From Porphyromonas gulae DSM 15663 (GTDB lineage: Bacteria > Bacteroidota > Bacteroidia > Bacteroidales > Porphyromonadaceae): a DNA stretch of 64,000 nucleotides. The notes beneath the pieces were generated by a model that ran no database searches, was not told the DNA's origin, and saw only the letters and a program-made list of their open reading frames with translations. The stretch is from NCBI RefSeq assembly GCF_000378065.1, contig NZ_KB899151.1:1-64000 (forward strand), written 5' to 3'. Both the position numbers and the translations under genes were made by a program. Within the stretch, counting starts at the first letter, position 1. The number at the start of each line of letters is the position of its first letter. Shown here one piece after another: positions 9,036 through 18,506 of the stretch.

Positions 9036-9185
9036 TTGAAGTCAAAATTACGCGTTTTGTCAGACATAATGTACTGACAAATCGGTCGTTCGGTGCAAAT
9101 TACCTACAGATGAGGATCCTACACCATGGTCAGATGCATAATTCGGCACAGGAATGTTAAAAAAAATACCTTACTTGAGAGGGCT

Positions 9186-9325
9186 TAAAAAGTCGCGCGT
9201 AAAGTATTTTTTTCCGGCGCCGGAAAGGAAAAATTCTCGAACCAAAACGAAAACTTTGTGGCGTGAGATTTTTCCAATTCTCGTTCCATTATTTCTGAGA
9301 TTGCGGTTCGCTTTTTATGAAAGAA
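9186..9325. repeat. Dispersed repeat element, diverged copy C
   Basis: Alternating near-palindromic blocks (GCGCGTAAAGT, CTCGAACCAAAACGAAAA, GTGGCGTGAGATTTTT, ATTGCGGTTCG) shared with copies at 22420-22580, 33040-33195 and 59885-60000. It lies in the 509-bp gap 9036-9544, which otherwise holds only the promoter of the next gene. The block structure recalls the BrickBuilt-type MITEs described in P. gingivalis, but identity with them is not established here. Confidence 0.45.
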
Positions 9326-9505
9326 TGGCCGAGGTCGGATTGTGCTCTGCTCTATATTAAAAAACGAAAAGGCCGTTCGGTTCACTTCACATACAATATT
9401 TTTTGCCCAAGAGAAGGAAACGCTGCTAAAAAGGCATAGCGATCGGTGATGGCAAGCGGTCAAAAAAGAAGAGGAATTTTTTCCCAAGCGGCGATACAAA
9501 ATACC

Positions 9506-9513
9506 TACTTTTG
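9506..9513 (+). promoter_or_regulatory. -7 element upstream of the YeiH-family gene
   Basis: TACTTTTG fits TAnnTTTG and lies 31 bp before the ATG at 9545. No -33 box is clear. Confidence 0.45.
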
Positions 9514-9544
9514 TGCCTGAATTACTCCGTAAAATACCCGATTC

Positions 9545-10537
9545 ATGAATACGAACAACCCGCAACCGCATATTTCCCGAATAGTGTATCCTGCCATAGT
9601 AGTGTTCTTGATCCTTACGCTCTTGGGCAGTTTGGTAGAGAGATTTCATCCTTTCACTTCCTGGCTTACGCCTCCTGTGGCCCTGTTGATGGGTTTGGCC
9701 TATGCCCTTATTTTCGGATCCACGCACCGACGGGCGAACAAATTGGGTTCGAAAGTGCTATTGCAGTACTCCGTAGTCGGACTCGGTTTCGGTATGAATC
9801 TGGGCGAGTCGTTGGCATCCGGTCGCGATGGTATGATGTTTACGATAATTTCCGTATTCGGCACCCTTCTGTTGGGATGGTTCATCGGGCGGAAAATCCT
9901 ACAGATGAATCGCAATACTTCCGCTCTGATCAGTGCCGGAACGGCTATCTGCGGCGGTAGTGCCATCGCGGCAGTGGGTCCCATATTGAAGGCCGAAGAG
10001 CACGAAATGTCTGTAGCATTGGGTACCGTCTTCCTGCTCAATGCCGTTGCACTCTTTATCTTTCCGTCGATAGGTCACTGGCTTGCTCTGGATCAGCAGC
10101 AGTTCGGCACTTGGGCAGCCATCGCCATCCACGATACGAGTTCGGTGGTGGGTGCCGGATCGGCTTATGGAGAAGAGGCACTCAGGGTAGCTACGACTAT
10201 CAAGCTGACAAGGGCCTTGTGGATCGTACCGCTTACTCTGGTATTCTCTTTTGTCTATAAGACGAAAGGAGCCAATCGCTTTCCCGTACCCCTGTTCATC
10301 CTCTTTTTTATCGGGGCTATCATCCTGAATACCTATCTGCTGGAGGCATATTTCCCCGAGGTCGGGCGTTTTGTTGCTTCCTTGGCTCGAAAAGGCCTTA
10401 CCCTGTCCCTCTTTTTCATCGGAGCATCGCTGACCAAAGAAGTGATTGCCAGTGTGGGCGTTCGTGCTCTGCTACAGGGATTGTTCCTGTGGATACTGAT
10501 CAGTGTCGGCTCTCTTGCCTTCATTTTGCTGATCTGA
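9545..10537 (+). CDS. YeiH/UPF0324 family putative sulfate exporter
   Basis: Integral inner-membrane protein of 330 residues with about ten hydrophobic segments. The family hallmark is seen: NLGESLASGRDGMM near 90-105, SAGTAICGGSAIAAVGPIL near 120-140 and IHDTSSVVGAGSAYGEEA near 190-210. Members are annotated as possible sulfate/sulfite exporters; the substrate in this organism is not known. Start MNTNNPQPHISR follows a good -7 element. A stretch of 145 bp separates it from dgt on the same strand. Confidence 0.85.
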   Translation: MNTNNPQPHISRIVYPAIVVFLILTLLGSLVERFHPFTSWLTPPVALLMGLAYALIFGSTHRRANKLGSKVLLQYSVVGLGFGMNLGESLASGRDGMMFTIISVFGTLLLGWFIGRKILQMNRNTSALISAGTAICGGSAIAAVGPILKAEEHEMSVALGTVFLLNAVALFIFPSIGHWLALDQQQFGTWAAIAIHDTSSVVGAGSAYGEEALRVATTIKLTRALWIVPLTLVFSFVYKTKGANRFPVPLFILFFIGAIILNTYLLEAYFPEVGRFVASLARKGLTLSLFFIGASLTKEVIASVGVRALLQGLFLWILISVGSLAFILLI

Positions 10538-10682
10538 GAGAGGGTAGTCGGCTCTCGTCCGGACATATAGCTGTGGGAAGTATTTCCGGTCGCGGAAGCG
10601 AGCGGATCTTTCCTTTTTCGGATAGTGTCGGCATTCTGTCGAATCTTTCTATCTTTAACTCGATAAGAATCAGATTGAAACA

Positions 10683-12026
10683 ATGACTATGATGCAGTGG
10701 GAGCGATTGCTCTCCGACAAAAGGGTGGGGATGGAGCACTACCACCAACCGAAACAATCGGCTCAGCCATGGGAGAGAACGGACTTCGAACGAGATTATG
10801 ACCGCATGGTCTTTTCTTCTCCTTTTCGCCGGCTGCAAAACAAGGCGCAGGTATTCCCCCTCGCAGGCAATATATTCGTACACAATCGTCTCACGCACAG
10901 CCTCGAAGTGAGCTGTGTGGGACGCTCGCTCGGCAATAATATCACACGCGGACTGAAAGCGCGGTATGGCGAATTGCCATGGGAGCCGGGGGCCATCAGT
11001 GCCATTGTGTCGGCTGCCTGTCTGGCTCACGATATGGGCAATCCTCCTTTCGGTCACAGCGGCGAGCGTGCCATTTCGGCCTATTTCCGCGAAGGAAAGG
11101 GTAGGGTATGGGAGGATGCAGTCCGCAAGGAAGGTGGCCGCTGGGAAGACTTCCTGCACTTCGAAGGCAATGCCAACGCTTTCCGCTTGCTGACGCATCA
11201 GTTCGAAGGCCGCCGCAAGGGTGGCTTTGCCCTTACGTACAGTACGGTGGCTTCGATCGTCAAATATCCATACAGCAGCGAGATGGCAGGCAAGGCCGGC
11301 AAATTCGGATTCTTCGCCACGGAAGAGGATACTTTCCTTATGATCGCCGAAGAGCTCGGCATGCTATGCCGAAGCCGGCATCCGGTGAAATACGCTCGCT
11401 ATCCGCTGGTCTATCTGGTGGAGGCAGCCGACGACATCTGCTACCAAATCATGGATATAGAGGATGCGTACAAGCTCCGTATCCTCACTTATGCCGAGAC
11501 GGAAAGCCTCTTTCTGGCTTTTTGCCCCGAGGAGGAACTCCGGCATATACGGGGCGTACTCGATCATATCACGGATGCCAATGAACAGATCGCTTACCTC
11601 CGTTCGCGTGTGATCAGTCTGCTCGTCGATTCATGCACCCGGGTCTTTCTGGATCATGAAGACGAGATATTGTCCGGCACCTTCTCCGGCACTCTTGTCG
11701 GAGCTATGGAAACACGGCTGAAAGAGGCCTACGCTGCCTGTGCCCGTATGGCCTATTCGAAGATCTACGTGGCGCGCGATGTGGTGGATGTGGAGCTTGC
11801 CGGACATCAGATATTCGGCGCGCTGATAGATAAGATGATGCAGGCCCTCACCAACCCTGATCATGCCTATAGCCGGACGCTGCTCAGTCGGGTAAGTACG
11901 CAGTACAATATACGGGAGGAGAGCCTCTACGGCAAGATACAGTGCACGCTGGACTATATATCCGGCATGACCGATATATACGCACTGGATCTGTACCGCA
12001 AGATCACGGGAATGAATTTGCGCTAA
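10683..12026 (+). CDS. dgt: Deoxyguanosinetriphosphate triphosphohydrolase-like HD protein
   Basis: Hydrolyses dNTPs (classically dGTP) to the deoxynucleoside and tripolyphosphate; cytoplasmic, tunes dNTP pools and can limit phage. The 447-residue protein shows the HD metal site: His72 in NRLTHSLEVS, His115-Asp116 in LAHDMGNPPFGHSG, and a downstream Asp in YLVEAADDICYQIMDIEDA. The N-terminal RTDFERDYDRMVFSSPFRRLQNKAQVF is typical of dGTPase type 2 proteins. The stop is 60 bp upstream of dapB. Confidence 0.9.
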   Translation: MTMMQWERLLSDKRVGMEHYHQPKQSAQPWERTDFERDYDRMVFSSPFRRLQNKAQVFPLAGNIFVHNRLTHSLEVSCVGRSLGNNITRGLKARYGELPWEPGAISAIVSAACLAHDMGNPPFGHSGERAISAYFREGKGRVWEDAVRKEGGRWEDFLHFEGNANAFRLLTHQFEGRRKGGFALTYSTVASIVKYPYSSEMAGKAGKFGFFATEEDTFLMIAEELGMLCRSRHPVKYARYPLVYLVEAADDICYQIMDIEDAYKLRILTYAETESLFLAFCPEEELRHIRGVLDHITDANEQIAYLRSRVISLLVDSCTRVFLDHEDEILSGTFSGTLVGAMETRLKEAYAACARMAYSKIYVARDVVDVELAGHQIFGALIDKMMQALTNPDHAYSRTLLSRVSTQYNIREESLYGKIQCTLDYISGMTDIYALDLYRKITGMNLR

Positions 12027-12033
12027 ATCTGTG

Positions 12034-12041
12034 TACCTTTG
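12034..12041 (+). promoter_or_regulatory. -7 element upstream of dapB
   Basis: TACCTTTG is an exact TAnnTTTG match 45 bp before the dapB ATG. It also argues against an earlier in-frame ATG at 12039, which would lie at the promoter itself. Confidence 0.45.
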
Positions 12042-12086
12042 GCCCTTGCGGCCGGGTACGGTTCGTTTTTCCAAGAAGAAAATCCT

Positions 12087-12803
12087 ATGAAAATAGTACT
12101 GATAGGGTATGGCAAGATGGGACATGTGATCGAGCGGATTGCATGCAGCCGAGGGCATGAAGTGGTACTGACGATCGATGCCGGAGAGGAAGATCGTTTC
12201 GATTCGATAGCGTTTCGTTCGGCCGATGTAGCCATCGAATTTACCCGTCCGGATGCCGCCTATGCGAATTGCTCGCAGTGCATGGATAAATCCGTGCCGG
12301 TGGTGTGCGGCACTACGGGGTGGACGGAGCATCTGCCCGAACTGGAAGAACGCTGCCGACATGAGGGAAAGACGCTCTTCTGGGCTTCGAACTTCAGCAT
12401 CGGGGTGAATCTTTTTTTCTCGCTCAGTCGTACGTTTGCCCGATTGATGAGCCGGCACGATCAGTACCGTCCTCACCTGACGGAAATCCATCATGTGCAT
12501 AAGTTGGACGCTCCGAGCGGAACGGCTATTACGCTGGCCGAAGGATTGATAGCCGATTCTCCGTCGCTGGATGCTTGGCGACTGACGGAGACGCCGGAGG
12601 AGAACGAGCTGCCGATCACTTCCATCCGAGAGGGGGAGGTGCCCGGTACCCACAGCATATCCTATACATCCGAGGTGGATCGGCTGACGATATGCCACGA
12701 AGCTTTCGGTCGAGAGGGATTCGCCCTTGGTGCCGTGCTGGCTGCCGAATATGCTGCCACGCACAAAGGCTTTCTGACGATGAACGATTTAATCAGCTTA
12801 TAA
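12087..12803 (+). CDS. dapB: 4-hydroxy-tetrahydrodipicolinate reductase
   Basis: NAD(P)H-dependent step of the diaminopimelate/lysine pathway, cytoplasmic. The 238-residue protein begins with the Rossmann motif [16 protein letters not shown]. It carries the cofactor loop VVCGTTGW and the family signature [15 protein letters not shown] with catalytic His and Lys. The length is slightly short, as in other Bacteroidota DapB. Start is set by the nucleotide-binding motif and by the promoter element just upstream. Seventeen bp separate it from lepB, so the two are probably co-transcribed. Confidence 0.95.
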   Translation: MKIVLIGYGKMGHVIERIACSRGHEVVLTIDAGEEDRFDSIAFRSADVAIEFTRPDAAYANCSQCMDKSVPVVCGTTGWTEHLPELEERCRHEGKTLFWASNFSIGVNLFFSLSRTFARLMSRHDQYRPHLTEIHHVHKLDAPSGTAITLAEGLIADSPSLDAWRLTETPEENELPITSIREGEVPGTHSISYTSEVDRLTICHEAFGREGFALGAVLAAEYAATHKGFLTMNDLISL

Positions 12804-12820
12804 CACAACAGAATAACGAT

Positions 12821-14221
12821 ATGACCTTCCACTGGAAAGATTTGACGCCATGGCGTCGTATAAAAGGCGTTGCCATCACCATCCTTTACCTCCTTTTTTG
12901 TATATGGGCCGGCCCGTTTTGGCTGATTTTTCTGCCTTTGATCGTAGATTACTATTTCTTCCATATTATCAAATGGGGCTGGTATAAGAATATCCGAAAC
13001 AAGACGCTTCGGATCATTTGCAGCTGGGTGGCAGACATTATCTACTGTGTCGTAGCCGTTACCTTTATCTTCGCTTTTCTGTTTCAGAACTTCGCCATTC
13101 CGACTTCTTCGCTGGAGAAAACCTTGCTTATAGGCGACTACCTCTTCGTGAGCAAGCTCTCGTACGGGCCGCGTTCGCCCATGACGCCGCTTGGTGTGCC
13201 GCTGACGCACAATACGATGCCGCTGACGGGTGGCAAATCGTTCTCGGACAAGCCTCTCTTGCCGTACAAGCGACTGAAAGGCTTCGGACACGTCAAGGAG
13301 GGAGATTTGGTGGTGTTCAACTTCCCTGCAGGCGATACGGTGGCCGTGAAGCAGCCCAATCCGGATTATTATATGTGGAAGAAACTCGTAGGACGGGAGG
13401 AGATTTGGAGCAATCCGGACTTCTACGGGGAGATCGTTTACCGCCCGGTGGACAGGCGCGACCACTACGTGAAACGCTGTGTGGGTATGCCGGGGCAAGA
13501 ATTGAGCATCAAGGATAATCAGATCTATATAGATGGCAAGCAGCAGCGCAATCCACGCAATATGCAGCTGAACTATTTGGTGCGGATGAGCAGAGAGATG
13601 AGCGTAGACTTGATAGACGAACTGGGTATCAACTATGATGATGTACGAGCGGCTTCGAGCGAAGAGTTAGCGGCTTCGTCCGGTTCCAATCTTATTGATT
13701 CGGCTTCGAATCAGCCTCAAATCATCTATCATTTGCCACTAACGGGAGGGATGCTGGACAAGTTGCGTGCGGAGCCTTCTTTCGTCAAGGCCGTAGTGGA
13801 GCCTACTCCTATCGGTCCGCTGTATCCGCTGGAGTATGAAACAGGATGGACGCGCGACAATTACGGCCCCATCCTGATCCCGGCCAAGGGTATGACGGTT
13901 CGTTTGACACCGTTGAATCTGGCCCTGTATAGCCGTTGTATCCGCAATTTCGAAGGAAATAAGCTGGTGCAGAAAGCTGACGGCACGGTTCTCATCAACG
14001 ATCGTCCGGCCGATTCCTACACCTTCAAGATGGACTATTATTTCATGATGGGGGATAATCGGCACAACTCCGCGGACAGTCGCTACTGGGGATTCGTACC
14101 GGAGGATCATATCGTAGGTAAACCTGTATTCATTTGGTTGTCCCTGAACAAGGACAAGAAGAGTCTCTTCGGAGGCAAGATCCGCTTCGGTAGAATGATG
14201 CGAACGGTCAATGCAGATTAA
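12821..14221 (+). CDS. lepB: Signal peptidase I (active-type, long Bacteroidota form)
   Basis: Inner-membrane serine protease that removes Sec signal peptides. 466 residues. N-terminal hydrophobic helices (about 18-38, 65-85), then the nucleophile loop [15 protein letters not shown] with Ser97 in the catalytic position, the general base Lys218 in [14 protein letters not shown], and the C-terminal box [20 protein letters not shown] large insertion separates the Lys box from the GDN box, common in Bacteroidota. Start [13 protein letters not shown] follows dapB by 17 bp. It overlaps the next gene by 11 bp. Confidence 0.93.
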   Translation: MTFHWKDLTPWRRIKGVAITILYLLFCIWAGPFWLIFLPLIVDYYFFHIIKWGWYKNIRNKTLRIICSWVADIIYCVVAVTFIFAFLFQNFAIPTSSLEKTLLIGDYLFVSKLSYGPRSPMTPLGVPLTHNTMPLTGGKSFSDKPLLPYKRLKGFGHVKEGDLVVFNFPAGDTVAVKQPNPDYYMWKKLVGREEIWSNPDFYGEIVYRPVDRRDHYVKRCVGMPGQELSIKDNQIYIDGKQQRNPRNMQLNYLVRMSREMSVDLIDELGINYDDVRAASSEELAASSGSNLIDSASNQPQIIYHLPLTGGMLDKLRAEPSFVKAVVEPTPIGPLYPLEYETGWTRDNYGPILIPAKGMTVRLTPLNLALYSRCIRNFEGNKLVQKADGTVLINDRPADSYTFKMDYYFMMGDNRHNSADSRYWGFVPEDHIVGKPVFIWLSLNKDKKSLFGGKIRFGRMMRTVNAD

Positions 14222-14837
14222 ATCGCGGCATAAGAACAGAATTTTCTTCATAGGCTTGCCGGCACTCGTTTTGTTGTCGGCCATCCTCATTCGTCTCTTC
14301 CTTGTTACTACCTATCGTGTCCGAAGCGATGCCATGCTCCCGACCTACCGGTCCGGAAAGCTGCTATGGATCAATCGGATCGCATCGCCGGACAGGGGAG
14401 ATGTTCTGGTCATAAAGTACAGACAAGATGGCGAAGCGGACTCGCGACTCTATCTGGCACGGCTGATAGGATTGCCCGGTGACAGCCTCTTTCTATCGAA
14501 GGGTGGGGTAGTCGCGAACAGTCGAAAACTGAAGTTGCCCACCTCTTTGCTTCCTCGTGAGCCTTATAAAATTATCATTCCGAGGAATGACAGGACTTAT
14601 CGCCTGACTCCTCTGTCTTTACTTGCCTGCCGCAGAGCGATCGAAGAGGAGTGCAGTTCGAACATCAGCTTTCGCCGAGGAAAACTCTATCGCGACGGTG
14701 CCGAAACGGCTTTCTTCCATTTCCGCCGCAATTACTACTGGATTCTGGCGGACAATCCTGCGAGTGGACCCGATTCCCGCCATCTCGGTATCGTGCCCGA
14801 AGAGAGTATCGTGGGAGTGGTCATGAACGCAAATTGA
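14211..14837 (+). CDS. Signal peptidase I paralogue lacking both catalytic residues
   Basis: A 208-residue S26-family protein with one N-terminal membrane helix (about 11-31, [21 protein letters not shown]). The nucleophile loop reads [10 protein letters not shown] where active enzymes have SGSMxPT, so the Ser is Ala41. The base loop reads [11 protein letters not shown] where active enzymes have YxKRxxGLPGD, so the Lys is Ala83. The structural box [23 protein letters not shown] is kept. It is most likely a non-proteolytic partner or regulator of the adjacent active LepB, like inactive SpsA-type paralogues in other bacteria; that role is inference. Translationally coupled (11-bp overlap). Confidence 0.85.
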   Translation: MQIKSRHKNRIFFIGLPALVLLSAILIRLFLVTTYRVRSDAMLPTYRSGKLLWINRIASPDRGDVLVIKYRQDGEADSRLYLARLIGLPGDSLFLSKGGVVANSRKLKLPTSLLPREPYKIIIPRNDRTYRLTPLSLLACRRAIEEECSSNISFRRGKLYRDGAETAFFHFRRNYYWILADNPASGPDSRHLGIVPEESIVGVVMNAN

Positions 14838-14857
14838 ATAGGGGAGTGGCAGAGCGT

Positions 14858-15496
14858 ATGAATCTTCTCTCTCCTTCCGATCCGATCGTCCTCTCTACGG
14901 CTTACCTGCCACCGATCCAATACTTCACGAAGCTGTTGCATCCCGAGGGTGTTCTTTTGGAGACGGCAGAAAATTTTGTGAAGCAAAGCTATCGCAATCG
15001 TTGCCACATAGCCGGACCCGAAGGTATGCAGCCGCTGACCATACCGGTCGAAAAATCTCCCTCTCCCAAGACACCGATTAGAGATATTCGCATCAGTGAG
15101 CATGGCAACTGGCGTCATTTGCACCTGAATGCACTTATCAGCTCTTACGGATCTGCACCGTTTTTTGACCATTATATGGCTGAAATAGAGTGGTTTTACC
15201 GGCATAAATACACCTTCCTTTGGGACTTTAATTTGGATCTCCTTTCCGTATGCCTTGAATGGCTGGACATATCGCCGTTAATTATGTTTACTTCTGAGTA
15301 CGTGGAGGACTATCACAATGACTTTCGCTACTCGATTCGTCCCAAGCAAGCTCCCGATGATGAAAGTTTTTTCCCGCCTACATACTACCGCACTTTTGCC
15401 CATAAGCAGGAATTTCTGCCTAACCTAAGTATTGTCGATCTCATTTTTCATGAAGGACCATTGGCCATATCTATATTGAAGGGGTCTATTCGTTGA
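14858..15496 (+). CDS. WbqC-like family protein
   Basis: About 212 residues with the WbqC-family pattern: N-terminal LSTAYLPPIQYFTKLLHPEG, the NRCHIAGPEGMQPLTIPVEK segment and the SSYGSAPFFDHYMAEIEWFY box. Family members are often found in surface polysaccharide loci, but the biochemical role is not settled. It begins 20 bp after the inactive signal peptidase paralogue and is likely in the same transcript. Start MNLLSPSDPIVLS chosen because the preceding in-frame codons belong to the overlapping upstream gene. Confidence 0.75.
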   Translation: MNLLSPSDPIVLSTAYLPPIQYFTKLLHPEGVLLETAENFVKQSYRNRCHIAGPEGMQPLTIPVEKSPSPKTPIRDIRISEHGNWRHLHLNALISSYGSAPFFDHYMAEIEWFYRHKYTFLWDFNLDLLSVCLEWLDISPLIMFTSEYVEDYHNDFRYSIRPKQAPDDESFFPPTYYRTFAHKQEFLPNLSIVDLIFHEGPLAISILKGSIR

Positions 15497-15518
15497 AGAA
15501 TATGGGTAAGAAAATCTC

Positions 15519-15526
15519 TATCTTTG
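15519..15526 (+). promoter_or_regulatory. -7 element of the polyprenyl synthase promoter
   Basis: TATCTTTG, an exact TAnnTTTG match, 28 bp before the ATG at 15554. It rules against the earlier in-frame ATG at 15524. Confidence 0.45.
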
Positions 15527-15553
15527 TTTGAATTGATAACAACCTCTCCCATT

Positions 15554-16528
15554 ATGACAACTCTCGAAGCTATACAGGCACCGGTCAACGAATTCGTCAA
15601 GGATTTTCATCATTCGTTCGAGCACGCGCTTCATTCCCAGTCGGAATGGATGACGAAAGCGATAAAGATCTTGAACGGCTCTACCGGTAAACATGTCCGT
15701 CCGCTCCTGACCGGATTGGTCGCTACCGTCTGTGCTGGCAAAACGAATGCGACGACTCTCGAAGCGGCTGTCCTGCTGGAAATGATCCATACGGCTACGC
15801 TGATCCACGACGACGTCATTGATATGGCTTCTACGCGTCGGGGAGTACCGACACTCAATGCTTTTTTCGATAATCGTGTGACCGTTTTGATGGGGGACTT
15901 CGTGCTTTCTTCCGCTCTGATGCGCGCCATCGCTCTGAATGATATTCGCATCATCACGATTATATCCCAGTTGGGGCGCGACTTGTCGGAGGGTGAAATC
16001 AGGCAGTTCGAGACGGCTGACAATGTGATTATAGACGAAGACGTGTATATGCAAGTGATCCGACAGAAAACGGCCATGCTCTTTAGTGCCTGTGCCGAGG
16101 TCGGTGCCATTACCGTTCAGGCTCCTGTAGAGATTGTGGAAAAGGTGAAGAGGGTAGGGGAGTTGCTCGGCTATGCTTTCCAGATTAGAGACGACATATT
16201 CGATTACTATCGGAATGATGTAGGCAAACCTACGGGCAATGATATACGCGAAGGGAAGATTACACTGCCGCTACTGTTCGCTCTCAAGAACGAACAGACT
16301 GCACTGCGGGATCATTGCCTCACCATTCTGAACCAAAAAGCTTTCTCGGAAGAGGATTTGCAGCTTCTTACCTCCTTTGCCATAGAGCACGGTGGCATAG
16401 CTTATGCCGAAAGAAAAATGACTGAGTTTATAGACAAAGCAAAGGCCGAGTTGGCCGTTTTCCCTGACTCGGATGCTCTGCAGTCGCTGCTTGCTTTGGC
16501 TGATTTTATCGTACAAAGAGCGAAATAA
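15554..16528 (+). CDS. All-trans polyprenyl diphosphate synthase
   Basis: Condenses IPP onto allylic diphosphates to make a long isoprenoid chain, probably the menaquinone side chain. 324 residues. First aspartate-rich motif HDDVIDMASTRRGVPT near residue 95, second RDDIFDYYRND near 215-225, and the KTAMLFSACAEVGAI box between them. The residues before the first DDxxD are of the long-chain type, so octaprenyl or longer is likelier than farnesyl; the chain length cannot be read exactly. Own promoter at 15519 and terminator at 16552. Confidence 0.9.
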   Translation: MTTLEAIQAPVNEFVKDFHHSFEHALHSQSEWMTKAIKILNGSTGKHVRPLLTGLVATVCAGKTNATTLEAAVLLEMIHTATLIHDDVIDMASTRRGVPTLNAFFDNRVTVLMGDFVLSSALMRAIALNDIRIITIISQLGRDLSEGEIRQFETADNVIIDEDVYMQVIRQKTAMLFSACAEVGAITVQAPVEIVEKVKRVGELLGYAFQIRDDIFDYYRNDVGKPTGNDIREGKITLPLLFALKNEQTALRDHCLTILNQKAFSEEDLQLLTSFAIEHGGIAYAERKMTEFIDKAKAELAVFPDSDALQSLLALADFIVQRAK

Positions 16529-16551
16529 TAAGTCTTGTACTCATTTTTTCC

Positions 16552-16600
16552 AAAAAGCCGAGCTGCAATTTATCAGATTTGGAGCTCGGCTTTTATTTTT
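16552..16600. terminator. Bidirectional rho-independent terminator
   Basis: Perfect stem AAAAAGCCGAGCT / AGCTCGGCTTTTT with U-tracts on both strands. It ends the polyprenyl synthase gene on the plus strand and the small minus-strand ORF at 16637-16798. Confidence 0.85.
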
Positions 16601-16636
16601 CTGTGGGTGTAGTTTTCGAGAGTCGTGTCGCTACGG

Positions 16637-16798
16637 CTATTTTGGCGACTCCGTTTGCGCCGGAGGATTGATCTTTTCCTCGCGGTGGCGTCCGACTTCT
16701 TCGATATAGCGGTAGTATATATCGGTGAAAGTCTGGCAGGTACCCGGATTTTCCCGCTCCTTTTCTTCTTGAGTCTTTCTCTTACGGATGATAGCCAT
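16637..16798 (-). CDS. Small hypothetical protein (53 aa)
   Basis: Reads MAIIRKRKTQEEKERENPGT.. and ends QTESPK; strongly charged and without a membrane segment. It starts 38 bp downstream of the deoC stop on the same strand and is followed by a bidirectional terminator, so it could be the last gene of the mnmG-uvrC-dtd-deoC run. No family is recognised and the coding status is uncertain. Confidence 0.4.
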   Translation of the reverse strand: MAIIRKRKTQEEKERENPGTCQTFTDIYYRYIEEVGRHREEKINPPAQTESPK

Positions 16799-16836
16799 AG
16801 CTGCTTTTTTCGATTAGGCTGCGTTTGGATGCCGAT

Positions 16837-17706
16837 TTAGACCATAATATCTTGTCGGAGGGCGTCCACCAAGCTGCTGGCTCCTATGCGGAAATATGCC
16901 GGCGTAAGCCATTCTTTGCCCAAAAGTGTATCGATCAGACAGTAGTATTTCACAGCATCTTCGCTTGTGCGAATACCTCCGGACAGTTTGATACCACGTA
17001 TTTCACCAAAAAGGTCATAGTATTGTTTCAATACCTTGCACATCGTATAGGCTGCTTCAAGGCTCGCTCCGGGGTAGCCTTTGCCTGTGGATGTCTTTAC
17101 AAAATGGGCACCGCAGAAGAGCGCGAGAATCGTAGCGCGACGGATATTCTCCGGGGTTTTCAATGCACCTGTCTCCAGGATCACTTTGACGGTAGCTCCC
17201 TTTGCAGCTGCTATTTGCTCTTCGATTTCCGTGGCCGCTGCTTCGTAGTCCCCACTCAGGAACTTACCCATATTGAGTACGATGTCTATTTCATCTGCTC
17301 CATCGCTTACGGCCAGTGCCGTTTCGGCCAACTTAACTTCGATAAAGCTCTGTGAAGCGGGGAAACAGCCGCTGACGCTGGCCACTTTCACGTTTTCGGC
17401 TGTGAGCGTTTCTCTCACAGTGGAGACGAAGTTGGGGTATACGCAGATCGCTGCTACGGATGGAATCGTAGGATCTGTGTCCTCGAAGTCATTGACGCTC
17501 TCGGTAAACTTTGTGATGGACTCCTCCGTATCCGTGGCGTTCAGGCTGGTCAGATCGATGACGCCATGCAGGAATTTTTTTGTTTCCGGAGTGTCGAATC
17601 GTGAATAGTGATCCCGTATTATTTGATCGGTTTTCAGTAAAATTCTCTCTTCTGACTCGGCCGGATCGAACTGAGCGAAAGCCATTTCGTATTTATTTGC
17701 TGCCAT
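16837..17706 (-). CDS. deoC: Deoxyribose-phosphate aldolase
   Basis: Cleaves 2-deoxyribose-5-phosphate to acetaldehyde and glyceraldehyde-3-phosphate in deoxynucleoside catabolism. The 289-residue TIM barrel has the Schiff-base region GAHFVKTSTGKG, the EIDIVLNMGKF strand and the GIKLSGGIRT phosphate loop. It has an N-terminal extension of about 40 residues relative to E. coli DeoC, as in other Bacteroidota. It overlaps the upstream MazG-like gene by 14 bp, indicating a shared transcript. Confidence 0.95.
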   Translation of the reverse strand: MAANKYEMAFAQFDPAESEERILLKTDQIIRDHYSRFDTPETKKFLHGVIDLTSLNATDTEESITKFTESVNDFEDTDPTIPSVAAICVYPNFVSTVRETLTAENVKVASVSGCFPASQSFIEVKLAETALAVSDGADEIDIVLNMGKFLSGDYEAAATEIEEQIAAAKGATVKVILETGALKTPENIRRATILALFCGAHFVKTSTGKGYPGASLEAAYTMCKVLKQYYDLFGEIRGIKLSGGIRTSEDAVKYYCLIDTLLGKEWLTPAYFRIGASSLVDALRQDIMV

Positions 17707-18043
17707 TGTTGTGTAGTTTCGTATTTTGTTGATGTCTTTCTTTGTCTCTAACGGTTTTCTTCTCGATATTCTTATGGAATGCAGTGGTCAGATCCACGCC
17801 GGTTTGATTGGCCAGGCAGAGCAGAACCCACAGAACATCAGCCATTTCGTCGGCCAAATCCTTGCACTTGTCGCTTTCCTTTTCACTTTGTTCTCCGTAC
17901 CGCCGTGCGATGATACGTGCTACTTCTCCCACCTCTTCGGTCAGGATAGCCATATTGGTTAGCTCGTTGAAATATCTGATACCCAGCGTTTTAATCCATT
18001 GATCTACACGTTGTTGTGCCTCTCTTAGTGTGATTTCCGACAT
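17693..18043 (-). CDS. MazG-like nucleotide pyrophosphohydrolase
   Basis: Small all-alpha NTP pyrophosphohydrolase (116 residues), house-cleaning type. The metal-binding ExxE..ExxD arrangement is seen in NMAILTEEVGEVARIIARRYG and DLADEMADVLWVLLCLANQTG. The C-terminal tail is polar and charged (KKTVRDKERHQQNTKLHNNG). Overlaps deoC and starts 4 bp from the dtd stop, so these genes form a tight operon. The exact substrate is unknown. Confidence 0.85.
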   Translation of the reverse strand: MSEITLREAQQRVDQWIKTLGIRYFNELTNMAILTEEVGEVARIIARRYGEQSEKESDKCKDLADEMADVLWVLLCLANQTGVDLTTAFHKNIEKKTVRDKERHQQNTKLHNNGSK

Positions 18044-18047
18044 GGCT

Positions 18048-18500
18048 CTACTCCTTATTTTGTGTGTCTATCAGTATGGTTACCGGCCCATCGTTCACCA
18101 ATGCTACCTGCATATCTGCTCCGAATACGCCTTGTCCGACGGCTTTCCCCAGTTTTGCGGACAAGCTGTTGCAGAAGCTCTCGTAGAGAGGGATGGCAAT
18201 CTCCGGACGCGAAGCTTTTATATAGCTGGGTCTGTTCCCTTTCCGGGTCGATCCCATGAGTGTAAACTGGCTTACAACCAAGGCTTCTCCATCGATGTCT
18301 TTGACGGAAAGGTTCATCACCCCGTCACTGTCATCGAAGATACGCAGGTTGGAGATCTTGGAAGTTAATAGTTCGATGTCGCTCTCTCCGTCTCGGTCTT
18401 CTATCCCTACCAGAACCAGCACTCCCTGACCTATACGGCTGTGTACTGCTCCTCTGATGCTGACGGATGCCTCCGTTACTCTTTGTATTACCACTCTCAT
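18048..18500 (-). CDS. dtd: D-aminoacyl-tRNA deacylase
   Basis: Hydrolyses D-aminoacyl-tRNAs, protecting translation. 150 residues, standard length. N-terminal MRVVIQRVTEASVSI, the SQFTLMGSTRKGNRPSYIKAS signature with the SQFTL motif, and C-terminal VFGADMQVALVNDGPVTI with the GADMxVxLxNDGPVT box. Six bp downstream of uvrC in the minus-strand run. Confidence 0.95.
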   Translation of the reverse strand: MRVVIQRVTEASVSIRGAVHSRIGQGVLVLVGIEDRDGESDIELLTSKISNLRIFDDSDGVMNLSVKDIDGEALVVSQFTLMGSTRKGNRPSYIKASRPEIAIPLYESFCNSLSAKLGKAVGQGVFGADMQVALVNDGPVTILIDTQNKE

Positions 18501-18506
18501 CGTTTC

